The notes under the pieces are model-generated. The model was not told the DNA's origin. It worked only from the letters and a program-made list of their open reading frames with translations, and made no database searches. Both the position numbers and the translations under genes were made by a program. This document shows positions 37,301-46,079 of a DNA stretch of 64,000 nt, piece after piece. Every line of letters starts with the position of its first letter. Position 1 is the first letter of the stretch. The stretch is from Ampelomyces quisqualis (Eukaryota > Ascomycota > Dothideomycetes > Pleosporales > Phaeosphaeriaceae), in the NCBI GenBank assembly GCA_018398575.1, contig JAGTXZ010000011.1, positions 930,001-994,000 of the forward strand. The letters are read 5' to 3'.

Positions 37301-38130
37301 CAAAGGTATAGCATCCTATCTTTTTTAGGCATAAATAGAATAGGTGCTTCTGCAGGGCTTGTGCTTTCTTAGATCTAACCTAGGCTCTGCGCTATTGCTA
37401 AGTAGTTGCGCAGTACACTTAGCTCCTTTAGCAAGAGGTTATAGAGCAGCCTATATAGAGCTATAGTTCCTTCTTCTAACTTAATAGTGTAGTTACCTCT
37501 GTAGTGCTGCAGCAGCGCGTTAGCGGCGTTACTGTTTACAACGTCTTTAAAATCTTTGAGTTTAATAGGCTATAATAGGTATTTAGTAGAAGAGAATTAT
37601 AGACTGCCTACTAGAACTGCGTACACGCTTAGCTTGTTGTAAAGAAATTCTGTAAAGGTTTTTGTGTCTTTAACTCTTATTGTATTAGTGTTAAGCTTAT
37701 AGCGCTACTGCTTTAACTTGCAGTTAATAACAACGCGCCTCTCTTTTAGGCTTAGTAGACCTAAAATAATAGGTTGTGCTATATTAGCAATTCTGTATAG
37801 GATAGTAGTAAAGGACTTAGTTACGCTCTAGTTGTCCTTTATTGTTAAATAAGCTTAATAAGCGTAGAAGCTAGGCACAGTGCTTAAGTTAGGCAAGCAG
37901 ATAGTTAGTAGCGCAGCGCCGTTAATACAAGAAAGATTCTTAAGTAAGGCAACTCTCTTGTTAATAGTGCTAAGTTCTGCACTATAGTTAATTAGAATTT
38001 GTGTAGGCTGCGCAGCGCTATTGTTACGCAGCGTCTTAAGTACTTTAATACAATCCTCTTGTTATAGTAGGACTTAGGCTGTTAAAGAGAAGGCTTCTTT
38101 TAGGCCTACTTGTTTTTTGTTTGTATTGCG
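34360..38130 (-). pseudogene. Degraded Gypsy B pol: protease, RT, RNase H, integrase, chromodomain
   Basis: Minus-strand reading gives reverse transcriptase YLCVDYQGFNQVTKQNRL near 37,300, MPFRLTNAPATFQ near 37,090 and VIYLNNILIFS near 37,000. Both catalytic Asp of YLDD are Asn there (AAC AAT, 36,994-36,999). RNase H text follows (LETNASIQEVAG near 36,520). The chromodomain reads NRRLVNYLVKQKGQPLEYN near 34,440-34,385. The integrase lies between about 36,000 and 34,700 but is badly degraded. Confidence 0.9.
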
Positions 38131-38149
38131 TTTGAACTAGTAACAGAAG

Positions 38150-39200
38150 AAGAGCTATTAAGCCTTAATCTACACTCTCTAGCCTAATAGCCTATCTTGC
38201 TACAATAGTAGTAGGTGTTAGTTAGCTTTAGGCTTAGGTTTGCAGTACTAGCAATACAACATTGTAGAGCTATTGCGTTTAGTTTAGGCTACAAAGTTTT
38301 TTCTGTACTAGACGTTTTGTGTGTGTAATAGTATATATACTACTACTATAGCGTAAGTTATCTTTTAGCGTTGCAGCGCGTTTAACAAGTTCTCTGCAAG
38401 TAGTAGAGAACTTAGTGTAGTTAAAGAGAGCAACTCTAATCTCTAGGCAGAGTTTGCTATACAAGTATATTACTAGGTGTTTCTACTTATAAGAGGAATT
38501 TACCTAATTTTCTAAAGTAGATAAATAGGCTGCAAATTTGTTTACTGTTTAGCTGTCCTTTTAGGATGCCTTTTAATACTACATAGTAACTTAAAGCTCT
38601 CTATTTATAAGGCTCTTAATCTAATTAAGTAGAAAAGATATTATGTTATACTACGCTAGCGTTTTGCTGTTGTCTTCCTATTCTCTCTATATCTATATCT
38701 GTTAAAACGTAGTTTGTAGGTACTAGAGAGTAAAGGCAATCTTTTAGTTCTTAAGCTAGAAGGCTAAGAGATCTAATTAAAAGGCAATAGATAGCCTAGC
38801 CTTAAAGTTCTAATACTCTCTAATTCTCTTGCCTTTAAAGACAAGAATTTTCTTAATCTTTAGCCTGCGCCCTAGTAGCGCTAATAGGTTAAGTTAAGGG
38901 CGTTGCGCTAGTAGGGACGTGTTGCGTCTAACTAGAGGAGTTAGTAGATCTAGTTTATTTAGAGCGCCTAAGGGCTGTTTAGAAGGAAGAAGAGGCTGTT
39001 TACCTGCTAATAATTGCTCCTATTAGCGTACTTCCTCCTCTAGAGTCTAAATCTTAGCCTACTCCTTAAGCTCTTAGCGCTAGCGCTTTAGCTGCGCTAA
39101 GTGTTTGCCTAGGCTAAGTATTAATTTCTTATTAGAAGTGTTTTCTCTTAATAGGTTAGCTAGTAGGCTTAGGGGCAGATCTTAATCTATTGTTATTAGG
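38150..39200 (-). pseudogene. Degraded Gypsy B gag
   Basis: Minus-strand reading has a fungal retrotransposon capsid-like text: FKGKRIREYQNFKARLSIAF near 38,820, then LENQVNSSYKQKHLVIYLYS near 38,510. The piece at 38,464-38,279 is still open for 61 codons (IRVALFNYTKF...LVKRAATLKDNL). A possible zinc knuckle follows near 38,260 (YCQYCKPKPKAN) but its ligands are incomplete. Confidence 0.8.
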
Positions 39201-39242
39201 TAACTAGGCTGCTATCCTTTTGCAAGGTAAAAGAATTAAAAC

Positions 39243-39524
39243 TATAAGAGGTTTATATAGCAGCAAAGTTACAAAATAACCATAGTAGTATAGGTAGAAG
39301 TAAGTTAATTCTTATTCTACAGCTTTAGTGTAGAACTACTCTTTTATAAATGCAACTAGACGCGTGTTCTTACAACTAGAATATACTAGGTCTGCGCTAG
39401 CGTAGTACTGTTAAGACGCTAGGGCAGCTGTGCGCATTCTACGTGTGTAACAGCTAGAGTAGCGTTGTAGTAGCGCAGGCATATTACTGCGCGACTAACA
39501 GCTCTACGCTATAGCATCCTTACA
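39243..39524 (-). repeat. Gypsy B 5' LTR (282 bp)
   Basis: On the plus strand it begins tataagaggtttatatagca (original TG now TA) and ends gcatccttaca. Confidence 0.95.
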
Positions 39525-40230
39525 GCACTCTAGTTTATCCTTTGCAACTATAGCGTCTACCTAAACACTAGTAGTTTAGAAGGCCTTCTTTCTAAACAAC
39601 ACAGTTTAGTAGGTTAAGCGCTAATCTTTCTTATAAAACTAACGCAAGTATTAGACTACTCTATATAGAAGCTCTCTGCTACCTTAGCACTTCTCTAACT
39701 AGTAAAGAAGATAAAGAAGAGTTATTAAATATACTTGTCTAGTAGTAGGCTAATGCAGATACGTACCTACGCCTAGCCTAGGTAGCTAAAGACATACTAG
39801 CTGTACAGCTTGCAGAAGTTAGAGTTAAGCGCTTATTTAATACTATAAAAGACGTCCTAGAAGATTAATAGCACAGGCTTAGAGTAGAAACAATTTAGAA
39901 GATTATAGTTGTAAAACACGCAATTACTAAGGAGGACGTATAACTAAACTATTCTACACTATAATTACTAACTGCAAGATCCTAATATAGCGCTAAGAGT
40001 ATCTAGGATCTACTTAAGCTTTTAGGTTCTATTAATTTTGCTAGTTTAACTAGCTTTAGAATTTAACGTTTTAAGAATTAGATAAGTAATAAGGAGCAGG
40101 AGAGTAACAAAGAAAATAATATTAGGAAATCTGCAACGCCTTTATATAGTGCACTACTCTAGACTTCTTAGTATAAGCAGCGCCTATAGAGGAAGAGATT
40201 AAGGCCTTCTTGTTTCTTAGACTAGTAAGC
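39525..40230 (+). pseudogene. Degraded hAT transposase, 3' part with dimerisation domain
   Basis: After the Gypsy B insertion the hAT C-terminal domain is clear: LRLAQVAKDILAVQLAEVRV near 39,765, KRLFNTIKDVLEDQQHRLRV near 39,830, then ETIQKIIVVKHA near 39,890. This matches the hAT dimerisation (hATC) pattern of a conserved core followed by RxRLxxET. With the 5' part it forms one gene split by the retrotransposon. Confidence 0.88.
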
Positions 40231-40652
40231 GTAATAAAAAAATGTAATAAACAGTAGCTCTTAACTATCTAAAACAACCTAGGTAAAAAACAGTAATAAA
40301 CATCTATAATAAGCAGGTTATAAAGCTAATTAAACAGCTGCAAGATTAGACTATTTCTACAATAACTTTATTTTAGGATACACGCTAAAATAAACTTATT
40401 TTGTTTGCTCTACTTTACTTCTAAGTAATATACTTGTTACAGGCGTTAGATTAGAGGCGCTGCACAAGTATAACTCTATAGCAGGTACTTTAACTAAACT
40501 AACAACCTAACCTTAACACCCTAAGCTGTATACTCTAACCTAAACCCTACACTAGCTCCTACATAACTTAAACCTTACTCTACCCCTCTTGTGCTTAACT
40601 CTAACCTAACCTCTACCTATAAGCAGGTACTCTAAACCTATTTTCTAGCGTA
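40231..40652. other. hAT 3' subterminal region
   Basis: Non-coding AT-rich sequence rich in ctaacc/ctctacc repeats from about 40,500, inverse to the repeats at the left end. It ends at the terminal inverted repeat. Confidence 0.6.
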
Positions 40653-40660
40653 AAAAAACT

Positions 40661-40894
40661 TATATTATACTTTAAGAAAGATACGCTAAGAGAAGGTATA
40701 TAGCTAGATAAATTAGAACGTATTTTAAACGTGTTTAAAAGCTATTCTAGTAGTATAGTTATAAATATAGTTTAAATGTATTTAAATAGTATTTCTAGTT
40801 AGAGAGTTTAGAGCAAAAACTTTTTCTTTATGTTCTTAGTGTAAGCTATCTAGAAGCAATCTAGCGCGCACGTTTATCTGCGCATTTATCTATC
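40661..40894. other. RIP-type AT-rich flank left of the island
   Basis: AT-rich sequence between the hAT duplication and the first dense TCA/TGG-containing sequence. No feature seen. Confidence 0.4.
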
Positions 40895-40953
40895 TACAGC
40901 CTAGTGGATAAATTTCAGCCACGCTACCCAATTCCCAAGTCTGCTGAGGCACA

Positions 40954-41145
40954 CATGGTCAGTTGACCTGCTGCCTGGCATTTAAGCGAGGACGACGGAA
41001 CTTAACTTGTGGGACAGCCGAGCACGTTTTGCCCCCTTGCTGCCCACTATACCCAATCCAACATCAAAATCTCAGCTCAAATCGGGTGTACCATACAGGC
41101 CCTAAGTCAATTGAGGTACATCTCATGGTCAGTTGACCTGCTGCC
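40954..41145. repeat. Pair of 22-bp direct repeats 170 bp apart
   Basis: The 20-base core catggtcagttgacctgctg plus two more bases (cc) occurs at 40,954-40,975 and 41,124-41,145. Upstream bases are also partly alike (gaggcacacatgg versus gaggtacatctcatgg). This could be a worn duplication of a longer unit. Confidence 0.85.
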
Positions 41146-42650
41146 GGCCTTCCGCGTGATGTCAAGGCCGTTTGTTTCCCCTGCGTCTGAGCCGATGCTA
41201 TCTTTCCATGCGTCAATGGTGGCGGGCGACTTCACTAGTGGCACAAGTCTCAGATCTGTCATAGTCCGAAACGAAAAGCTTCAAGATCCGTGCCACGTGG
41301 GGCAGCTTGCATCCTCACATGAAACAGTCCCTGTGCCTACTCTATTAGTCAACTCAGGAAGAAAGTTCTGATTGCAAAGCGGCGTCATCGAGGCACCTCT
41401 GTTCACTAGGGTATCCTACGTACAGCAGCTGTTGATGAAACCTCCAGTTTGACATCCTTCTCGAGAGTCATGTCAATTGTAAGACCTCAGGAAAACGGTA
41501 TATCTTGCGAATACGAGCATGTGGGAATTGTTACTATCGCATGGTTCAGTGCGCACGGAAAAGGGCTACTTACTCTACATCTAGTACAGAGTATGGAGTA
41601 GGTACATGTGTACATATAGAACTCCCTGTGTAACGAGGTCAAGTGACAGTGCTATCTATATCCGATTATTACGGAGTACTGCTAAGAGAACTTGCACAGT
41701 ACGTGCTCGCCTTGTCGATTATGTGAAGTCGGTTGTTCGGAGGCCGTTTGCTAAAGCGAAAAAAAAAGGCCATCGACTCTAGAGTATTCCGTACCGTACG
41801 GAGTGCGGAGTATAACCTCGGCACATTGATAGCGGCCGAGGTACAGCTGAATCACAGCCTTCGGCCACTAGCACTAGGCTCTACGGTGTCTACGGTGTAC
41901 AGTCTAAACAAATGGAATCATGTGTATCCGTACAGGGTACTCCGTGCATCAACTTCGCGATCTTTGTCGACATTGCTGCCAACTTCGGCGCTCGTGACGC
42001 GACCCGCGGAGTCCTACGAAGTTTTGCGTGGACCAAAGGTACAAAATCGCAAAAGGCCGTATCCGCACGTACTCCGTACGGAGTACTTTGTACGTTTGAA
42101 TCCATTGCTAGCGCTCTTTCTGGGGCAAGAGGAAACATCCTTCACTCAGACCCCGCGCTTTTAATTGATCGATTCTCCTGCAGCTACCAACGTTAGGACT
42201 CAGGAGTCAGGAGATCGGAACATTCACAGTTTCCGGTACTCCGTACTGTTCAAGGAGAGTCGCCTACAGATGCCAGAACGTAACAATGGACGGTGAACCT
42301 GGATGTTACCTGTCGTCATCAGCACGAGAGAGCTGACCCCCGGGCAGCCTGGTGGGATCGGGTACATCAGGCATGTGTAATGATATTACGAAGTAACATC
42401 AGTCGAGTCCATCTTCGGGTCGATATACATACACGGTATCTGAGTGTGCAAGATCCAGCGTCTGGTTTGTGAATTTGCACGCGCCCCTAATTTTGGTATC
42501 TACGTGCCCCAAGCCGCCGGTTTGCTTGTTTACTTTGTTTTAACAAGCAATCAAATCATTAGTGAGTAACTGCGGAGTACTAGACACGCTTCCGGTCCCA
42601 TCTCTGGTTTCAAAATGGTACCCGATTCGGTAAAAACGGAGCTCTAAGAC
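40976..42650. other. Island sequence upstream of the secreted-protein gene, no convincing gene
   Basis: Open frames here (for example 41,009-41,371 plus, 41,733-42,164 plus) overlap on both strands, lack recognisable domains, and have no convincing start context or introns. The stretch carries most of the TACGGAGTA-type motifs. Confidence 0.5.
41670..42246. repeat. Cluster of TACGGAGTA/TACTCCGTA motifs
   Basis: Copies or near-copies occur at 41,670 (tacggagtact), 41,797-41,812 (tacggagtgcggagta), 41,938 (tactccgtgc), 42,069-42,086 (perfect palindrome gtactccgtacggagtac) and 42,237 (tactccgtac). Further copies at 42,571, about 42,649 and 43,557 lie outside these coordinates. All are inside the un-mutated island. 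Confidence 0.85.
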
Positions 42651-42681
42651 GGAGTAAGTAGACAGGCTCTAATGCAGTGTG

Positions 42682-42688
42682 TATAAAG
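42682..42688 (+). promoter_or_regulatory. Probable TATA box of the secreted-protein gene
   Basis: TATAAAG lies 95 bp upstream of the chosen ATG. It is followed by a pyrimidine-rich leader (cttccttccttctctccaca near 42,723), a common feature of well-expressed fungal genes. Confidence 0.6.
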
Positions 42689-42776
42689 TCTCATGGTCTT
42701 ACCCCCCGTTCATAACCCCAAAACTTCCTTCCTTCTCTCCACACTCTCAATTCATCAATCACTTTTATTAGCCATC

Positions 42777-43430
42777 ATGCTTGTCAAACTTCCTATCTTC
42801 GCTAGCCTGGCCACGCTTGCTGTGGCTGACTTCAAGATTTACTGGGTGACCAAAATCGATAACGCCAAAAATCTCGGTGAAGCCATTGAGGGTGGCGTCA
42901 AGCTTTTCGCCAAAACGCCAGACTGCAAAACTTTCCGGGCTGAAGGGAAGGAGCTAGGTATAAACCTTGGTCGCGACGTTTCTGACAGCCAGGGTGGTGG
43001 CTACGTGTGTGATGGCTGCCCTACCACCCAGGACTGGAAAGACTGGGTTCCTGAACGCATCGAGATGAACGACAAAAACAAAAAAGTTTTTCCTGCTGCA
43101 CCTTTCCACATTAGTAAGTCTTGCCGTCATGTGTGCGCTGGGCCACACCCTTTGGATCTTACTGACACTTCTGCAGCTTTGCGAAGTAATAAGGACGGTA
43201 ATTACACCGTTACGGACACCAAGAACGTTGTCTATGGCAACTGCATGCTAAGCACCAAGCCCGCAAAGGAAAGAGAGATTGTGCCATGCGATAGCACAGA
43301 CAACAAAAAAGGTAACAAGGGATTTGAAGCCTTTGACTGTAAGTACTTCCCCGTTACATCACAAACAGTTAATCTGCACATGGACAATATTAAATCTTGC
43401 ACAGGTAAAACGAAAGACATTACAATCTAA
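42777..43430 (+). CDS. Small secreted cysteine-containing protein, candidate effector
   Basis: The ATG at 42,777 (A at -3) starts a 17-residue signal peptide ending AVA, with the mature protein beginning DFKIYWV. An in-frame ATG at 42,693 lies only 5 bp past the TATA box and is unlikely to be in the mRNA. Unspliced, the frame codes 217 residues with nine cysteines, a VCDGC motif at residues 77-81, and one N-glycosylation site (NYT, residue 142). Two introns with good GTAAGT donors are likely: 43,114-43,176 (63 nt, branch-like ACTGAC, acceptor CAG) and 43,339-43,404 (66 nt, acceptor CAG). Both lengths are divisible by three, so the frame stays open spliced or not. Splicing both gives 174 residues with six cysteines, an even number. 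From memory it resembles small secreted ascomycete proteins with DFxxY after the signal peptide. It probably acts outside the cell; function unknown. Confidence 0.82.
   Translation: MLVKLPIFASLATLAVADFKIYWVTKIDNAKNLGEAIEGGVKLFAKTPDCKTFRAEGKELGINLGRDVSDSQGGGYVCDGCPTTQDWKDWVPERIEMNDKNKKVFPAAPFHISKSCRHVCAGPHPLDLTDTSAALRSNKDGNYTVTDTKNVVYGNCMLSTKPAKEREIVPCDSTDNKKGNKGFEAFDCKYFPVTSQTVNLHMDNIKSCTGKTKDITI
43114..43176 (+). other. Probable intron 1 of the secreted-protein gene (63 nt)
   Basis: Donor GTAAGT, branch-like ACTGAC about 11 nt before the acceptor, acceptor CTGCAG. Removal joins FHI to T-LRSNKDG and drops Cys116 and Cys120. Confidence 0.7.
43339..43404 (+). other. Possible intron 2 of the secreted-protein gene (66 nt)
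   Basis: Donor GTAAGT, acceptor GCACAG. The branch site is weak. Removal keeps Cys188 through the junction and drops Cys208. Confidence 0.5.
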
Positions 43431-43965
43431 GTGGAGTCTATAGAGGCAACAGAAGTTCCACGCAGTTATGTAAAATGGTCAGCGATAACAGGAATCTTAA
43501 CGACGGAATCGGGGGTAGCGGAAGATAGTTACCTGCAGGCAGGTTAGCTAGATTTGTACTCCGTATGAGCTACGAAACAAAGAACTAAACCCGACATTAA
43601 ACATGCCTTTTCACGACACATAGACTGAGCCGGGCTACTGCCTACCACCTATGCCTCTGTGGACCATACACTTTGCATCAATTCCGCCTAACCGCCTGCT
43701 GCGGCTAACGAGTGTGCAGCTTCTCCAGTAGAGGCGTCAAACATTTTAGGTGCCAGGATGTGGTAATGCATTGACTTTTCCTACAGAAGGCGAGGACACT
43801 CATGTTTACGGAGATCATTCGGGATAAGGCTGGATATAGTAAGAATAGGAAGGAACTAACGCATGAAAATGGTAGGACATCGAAGCTAGATATAACCAGG
43901 AGAGTATAGGCCGATCTGTACTGTCTTAAAGAGGCCTTGGATCCTGCACGCAATATATACTAATT
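43431..43965. other. 3' flank of the secreted-protein gene and island edge
   Basis: No second gene supported. One TACTCCGTA copy lies at 43,557. No classical polyadenylation signal seen. Confidence 0.45.
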
Positions 43966-44178
43966 ATTGCATAGTAATAAATAGAAATTGCATCTAATAC
44001 AATATTTTAGAAGAGAAAGGTAGAAGGCCTACCTTATATACTATAAGATAGTTTACTATACAGTAATAGTAAACAAATAACTAATAAACAAGTGTTACCT
44101 AAAGGAGCTTCTAGTAACATCTAATACTTCTACTAGCTACTAGCTTTTATAGCGTCTTAAGCGCTCTTTATACCTAGT
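43966..44178. other. RIP-type AT-rich sequence right of the island
   Basis: Composition changes sharply to the RIP pattern. No coding reading seen. Confidence 0.4.
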
Positions 44179-44309
44179 TACGCTAGTAAATAGGTAGAGT
44201 CTAGAAAGTAACTCTTTTTATATAAGAAGTAGATAGAAGTTAATAATATAGAGAGTAGAGTAGAAGTTAGGTTAGAGTAGAGCTAGAGTATAGGTTAGAG
44301 TTAGATTAT
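44179..44309. mobile_element. Fragment of a hAT-type end, cut by Gypsy B'
   Basis: tacgctagtaaataggtag at 44,179 matches the terminal repeat of the hAT element at 27,731. It is followed by the same gttaggttagag subterminal motif (about 44,255). The fragment is interrupted after 131 bp by the truncated Gypsy B copy. The other end is not in view. Confidence 0.65.
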
Positions 44310-44591
44310 TGTAAGAGGTTTGTATAGCAGCAAAGTTACAAGATAATAATAGTAGTATAGATAGAAGTAAGTTAATTCCTGTTCTACAGCTTTAGTAGAG
44401 AACTGCTCTTTTATAGGTATAACTAGACATATATCTTTCTAACTAGAATGTACTAAGTCTGCGCTAGTGTAGCGCTGTTAAGACGCTAAGATAGTTATAC
44501 GCATTTTACGTATATAATAGCTAAAGTAGCGTTATAGTAGTGTAGGCGCATTGCTGCGCAACTAATAGCTTTACGCTATAGTATCTTTATA
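44310..44591 (-). repeat. Gypsy B' 3' LTR (282 bp)
   Basis: Begins tgtaagaggtttgtatagca and ends gtatctttata on the plus strand. Same length as the other two LTR copies. Confidence 0.93.
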
Positions 44592-44765
44592 ATTATTTTC
44601 TTTTCTTTAGAATTACTGTCTTAGTAATTTGTATAACGTTAGGTCTTGTTAGTATATACTTAATGTTATTATTGTAAAGGCTGTTATTACGCTAAGACTA
44701 AAACTCTAAGTAAATCTAAGAGGCAGCTAGTAGCTATAGTAATATTAGAAATATAGCAGAACTTT

Positions 44766-45830
44766 ATGTGCCTAATTCTTTCTACTTTTTTAGTAATAGT
44801 TATATTACTATTACTACTACACTATCTTCTAGCTCTACGCTATTATAACTCTGTTACTTTTACATTAATTACTATAAGTACTATACCTATACTACCTTCT
44901 ACTTTTATTATTCCTGTAAGTAGTGTAACGCTAGTATTGCAATATTACTAACCTAGCGCTTAAGCTACGCTTATTACCTACTACAGTAGCATTTCTAATA
45001 TTAAGTTAGTAATTTTAATTTACCTTTGTTGCGCTAAGAGCCTAAGGCTTACTAGCACTTATTATAACTTTATAGTTAGTAGCTTACGCTACAGCTCTTG
45101 CTAGGGCAAGAAAAAGCTCTACTCTAAGGTCTTTGCTAATTTTATTAAAAGCTAGAATACTATCTACTAGTAGTAGCAGTGTCTTACTACTAAGAAGAAC
45201 TCTAACTCTATTATAGTTACTGCGTAGAAGACAGCGCTACGCTAGTAAACTAGCTTAGTAGAGCTTTTTCTACGCACTAAGGTTAAGTATAAAGGTTATT
45301 ATTAGCCTAAAAGTAATAAGATCTAAATTCTGTAAGTTAAGGTAACTAACTACTTGTCTACTATAGTAGAAGGTATTCTTAACTTACTATAGGCTTAAGT
45401 AAGTTATTTTTCTTATTCTTTGTAGTTATTGCGCTAGCGTTCTAACAGCGTCTAAGCTAACTTTTCCTCTCTTAGCAAGGCTAACGCGCAGTCTAATTCT
45501 AACTTTAATATAAAGAAAAAAAAGTCTCTTTTTAGGTCTAAGCCTAGGTCCAAGAGTAGAGATAGAGATAAAACTTTTTCTCTAAAGAGCCCTAGCCTTA
45601 TGCCTCTTTCTAAGAAGAAGAGTAAGAGTAAAGCTAAGGCTAAGGCTAAGCCTAAGCCTAAGGCTAAACCTAAGCCTAAGCCTAAGAAGCGCCTAGCTTT
45701 AGCTAGTCCTACTAAAGAGCCTGCGTCTAAGCGCGTTAAGAGCTTAGATATGTTAGTTTACCTAGTGCGCGCTGTAACAGTAACAGTAAAAAGTAAAGTT
45801 CTATTAGAGTTAGGTAATACTGTCTCTTAG
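44766..45830 (+). pseudogene. Antisense accessory gene relic in Gypsy B'
   Basis: Same gene as at 32,994-34,184, with more damage: the first Cys of the motif reads Tyr (RYSSC). Two pieces remain open, 44,766-44,951 and 45,600-45,830, and both are in the same frame. The Ser-rich run is 7 codons shorter, the Lys/Pro stretch is retained, and KRLALASP and SKRVKSL are conserved. Confidence 0.6.
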
Positions 45831-46079
45831 GAACAGCAGAAAGAGGTAGAGAATAGAAGGCTTAGTAATAATTTACTAGGCTCTCTAAGCTTCTATAAGG
45901 CTAATAAGAATAATAATAAGTTTCTAAGCTAAGCTAGTAGTTATGCTTAGCTGCGCTGCTAAGGCGCTAGTAGTGCGCTAGTAAGGCGCTAGTAAGGCGC
46001 CTTTGTTTTCTTATGTTTTGGCTTTTTTTTTCTTTCTCTCTCTTTCTTTAGATATTAATTGTATAAGTAATTAATCTTC

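Larger units (their letters stand above)
32524..39524 (-). mobile_element. Complete Gypsy element B (minus strand), nested in hAT
   Basis: A 7,001-bp element with 282-bp LTRs (32,524-32,805 and 39,243-39,524) and 5-bp duplication GCACT. On the minus strand the order is gag, protease region, reverse transcriptase, RNase H, integrase, chromodomain, so the 5' LTR is the right one. An extra gene on the plus strand lies between the end of pol and the 3' LTR. A truncated second copy lies at 44,310-47,431. It is a different family from Gypsy A (different LTRs and proteins). Confidence 0.95.
27731..40652 (+). mobile_element. hAT DNA transposon, interrupted by Gypsy B
   Basis: The ends are inverted: TACGGCGGTAAATAGG at 27,731 and TACGCTAGAAAATAGG (reverse complement of 40,637-40,652) agree at 12 of 16 positions and are flanked by an 8-bp duplication. 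Subterminal sequence on both sides repeats a ggtagaggttaggttagag motif (about 27,830 on plus, about 40,610 on minus), which could be transposase binding sites. Inside are an unknown plus-strand gene relic and a hAT transposase relic on the same strand. Without the 7,006-bp Gypsy B insertion the element is about 5.9 kb. All frames are broken by TAG/TAA. Confidence 0.85.
40895..43965. other. Un-RIPped, higher-GC island of about 3 kb
   Basis: From about 40,895 the trinucleotides TCA, TGA, CCA and TGG, nearly absent elsewhere, become normal, and balanced base composition returns. The reverse transition is near 43,955-43,965. The island holds the only intact protein gene I can support (42,777-43,430), many copies of a TACGGAGTA/TACTCCGTA motif, and a short direct repeat. 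It is single-copy within this window. Confidence 0.9.

Noticed and set aside
41009..41371. 120-codon plus frame in the island
   Set aside because: No domain, no convincing start context, contains one copy of the 22-bp direct repeat; likely chance in higher-GC sequence.
41733..42196. Overlapping open frames on both strands (143, 94 and 82 codons)
   Set aside because: Mutually overlapping, repeat-motif-rich, and without recognisable features; none can be preferred.
42693..42776. Upstream in-frame ATG that would add 28 residues to the secreted protein
   Set aside because: It lies 5 bp after the TATA box, so is probably not transcribed, and would bury the signal peptide.
43705..43953. 82-codon minus frame at the island's right edge
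   Set aside because: No recognisable features and located at the composition boundary.
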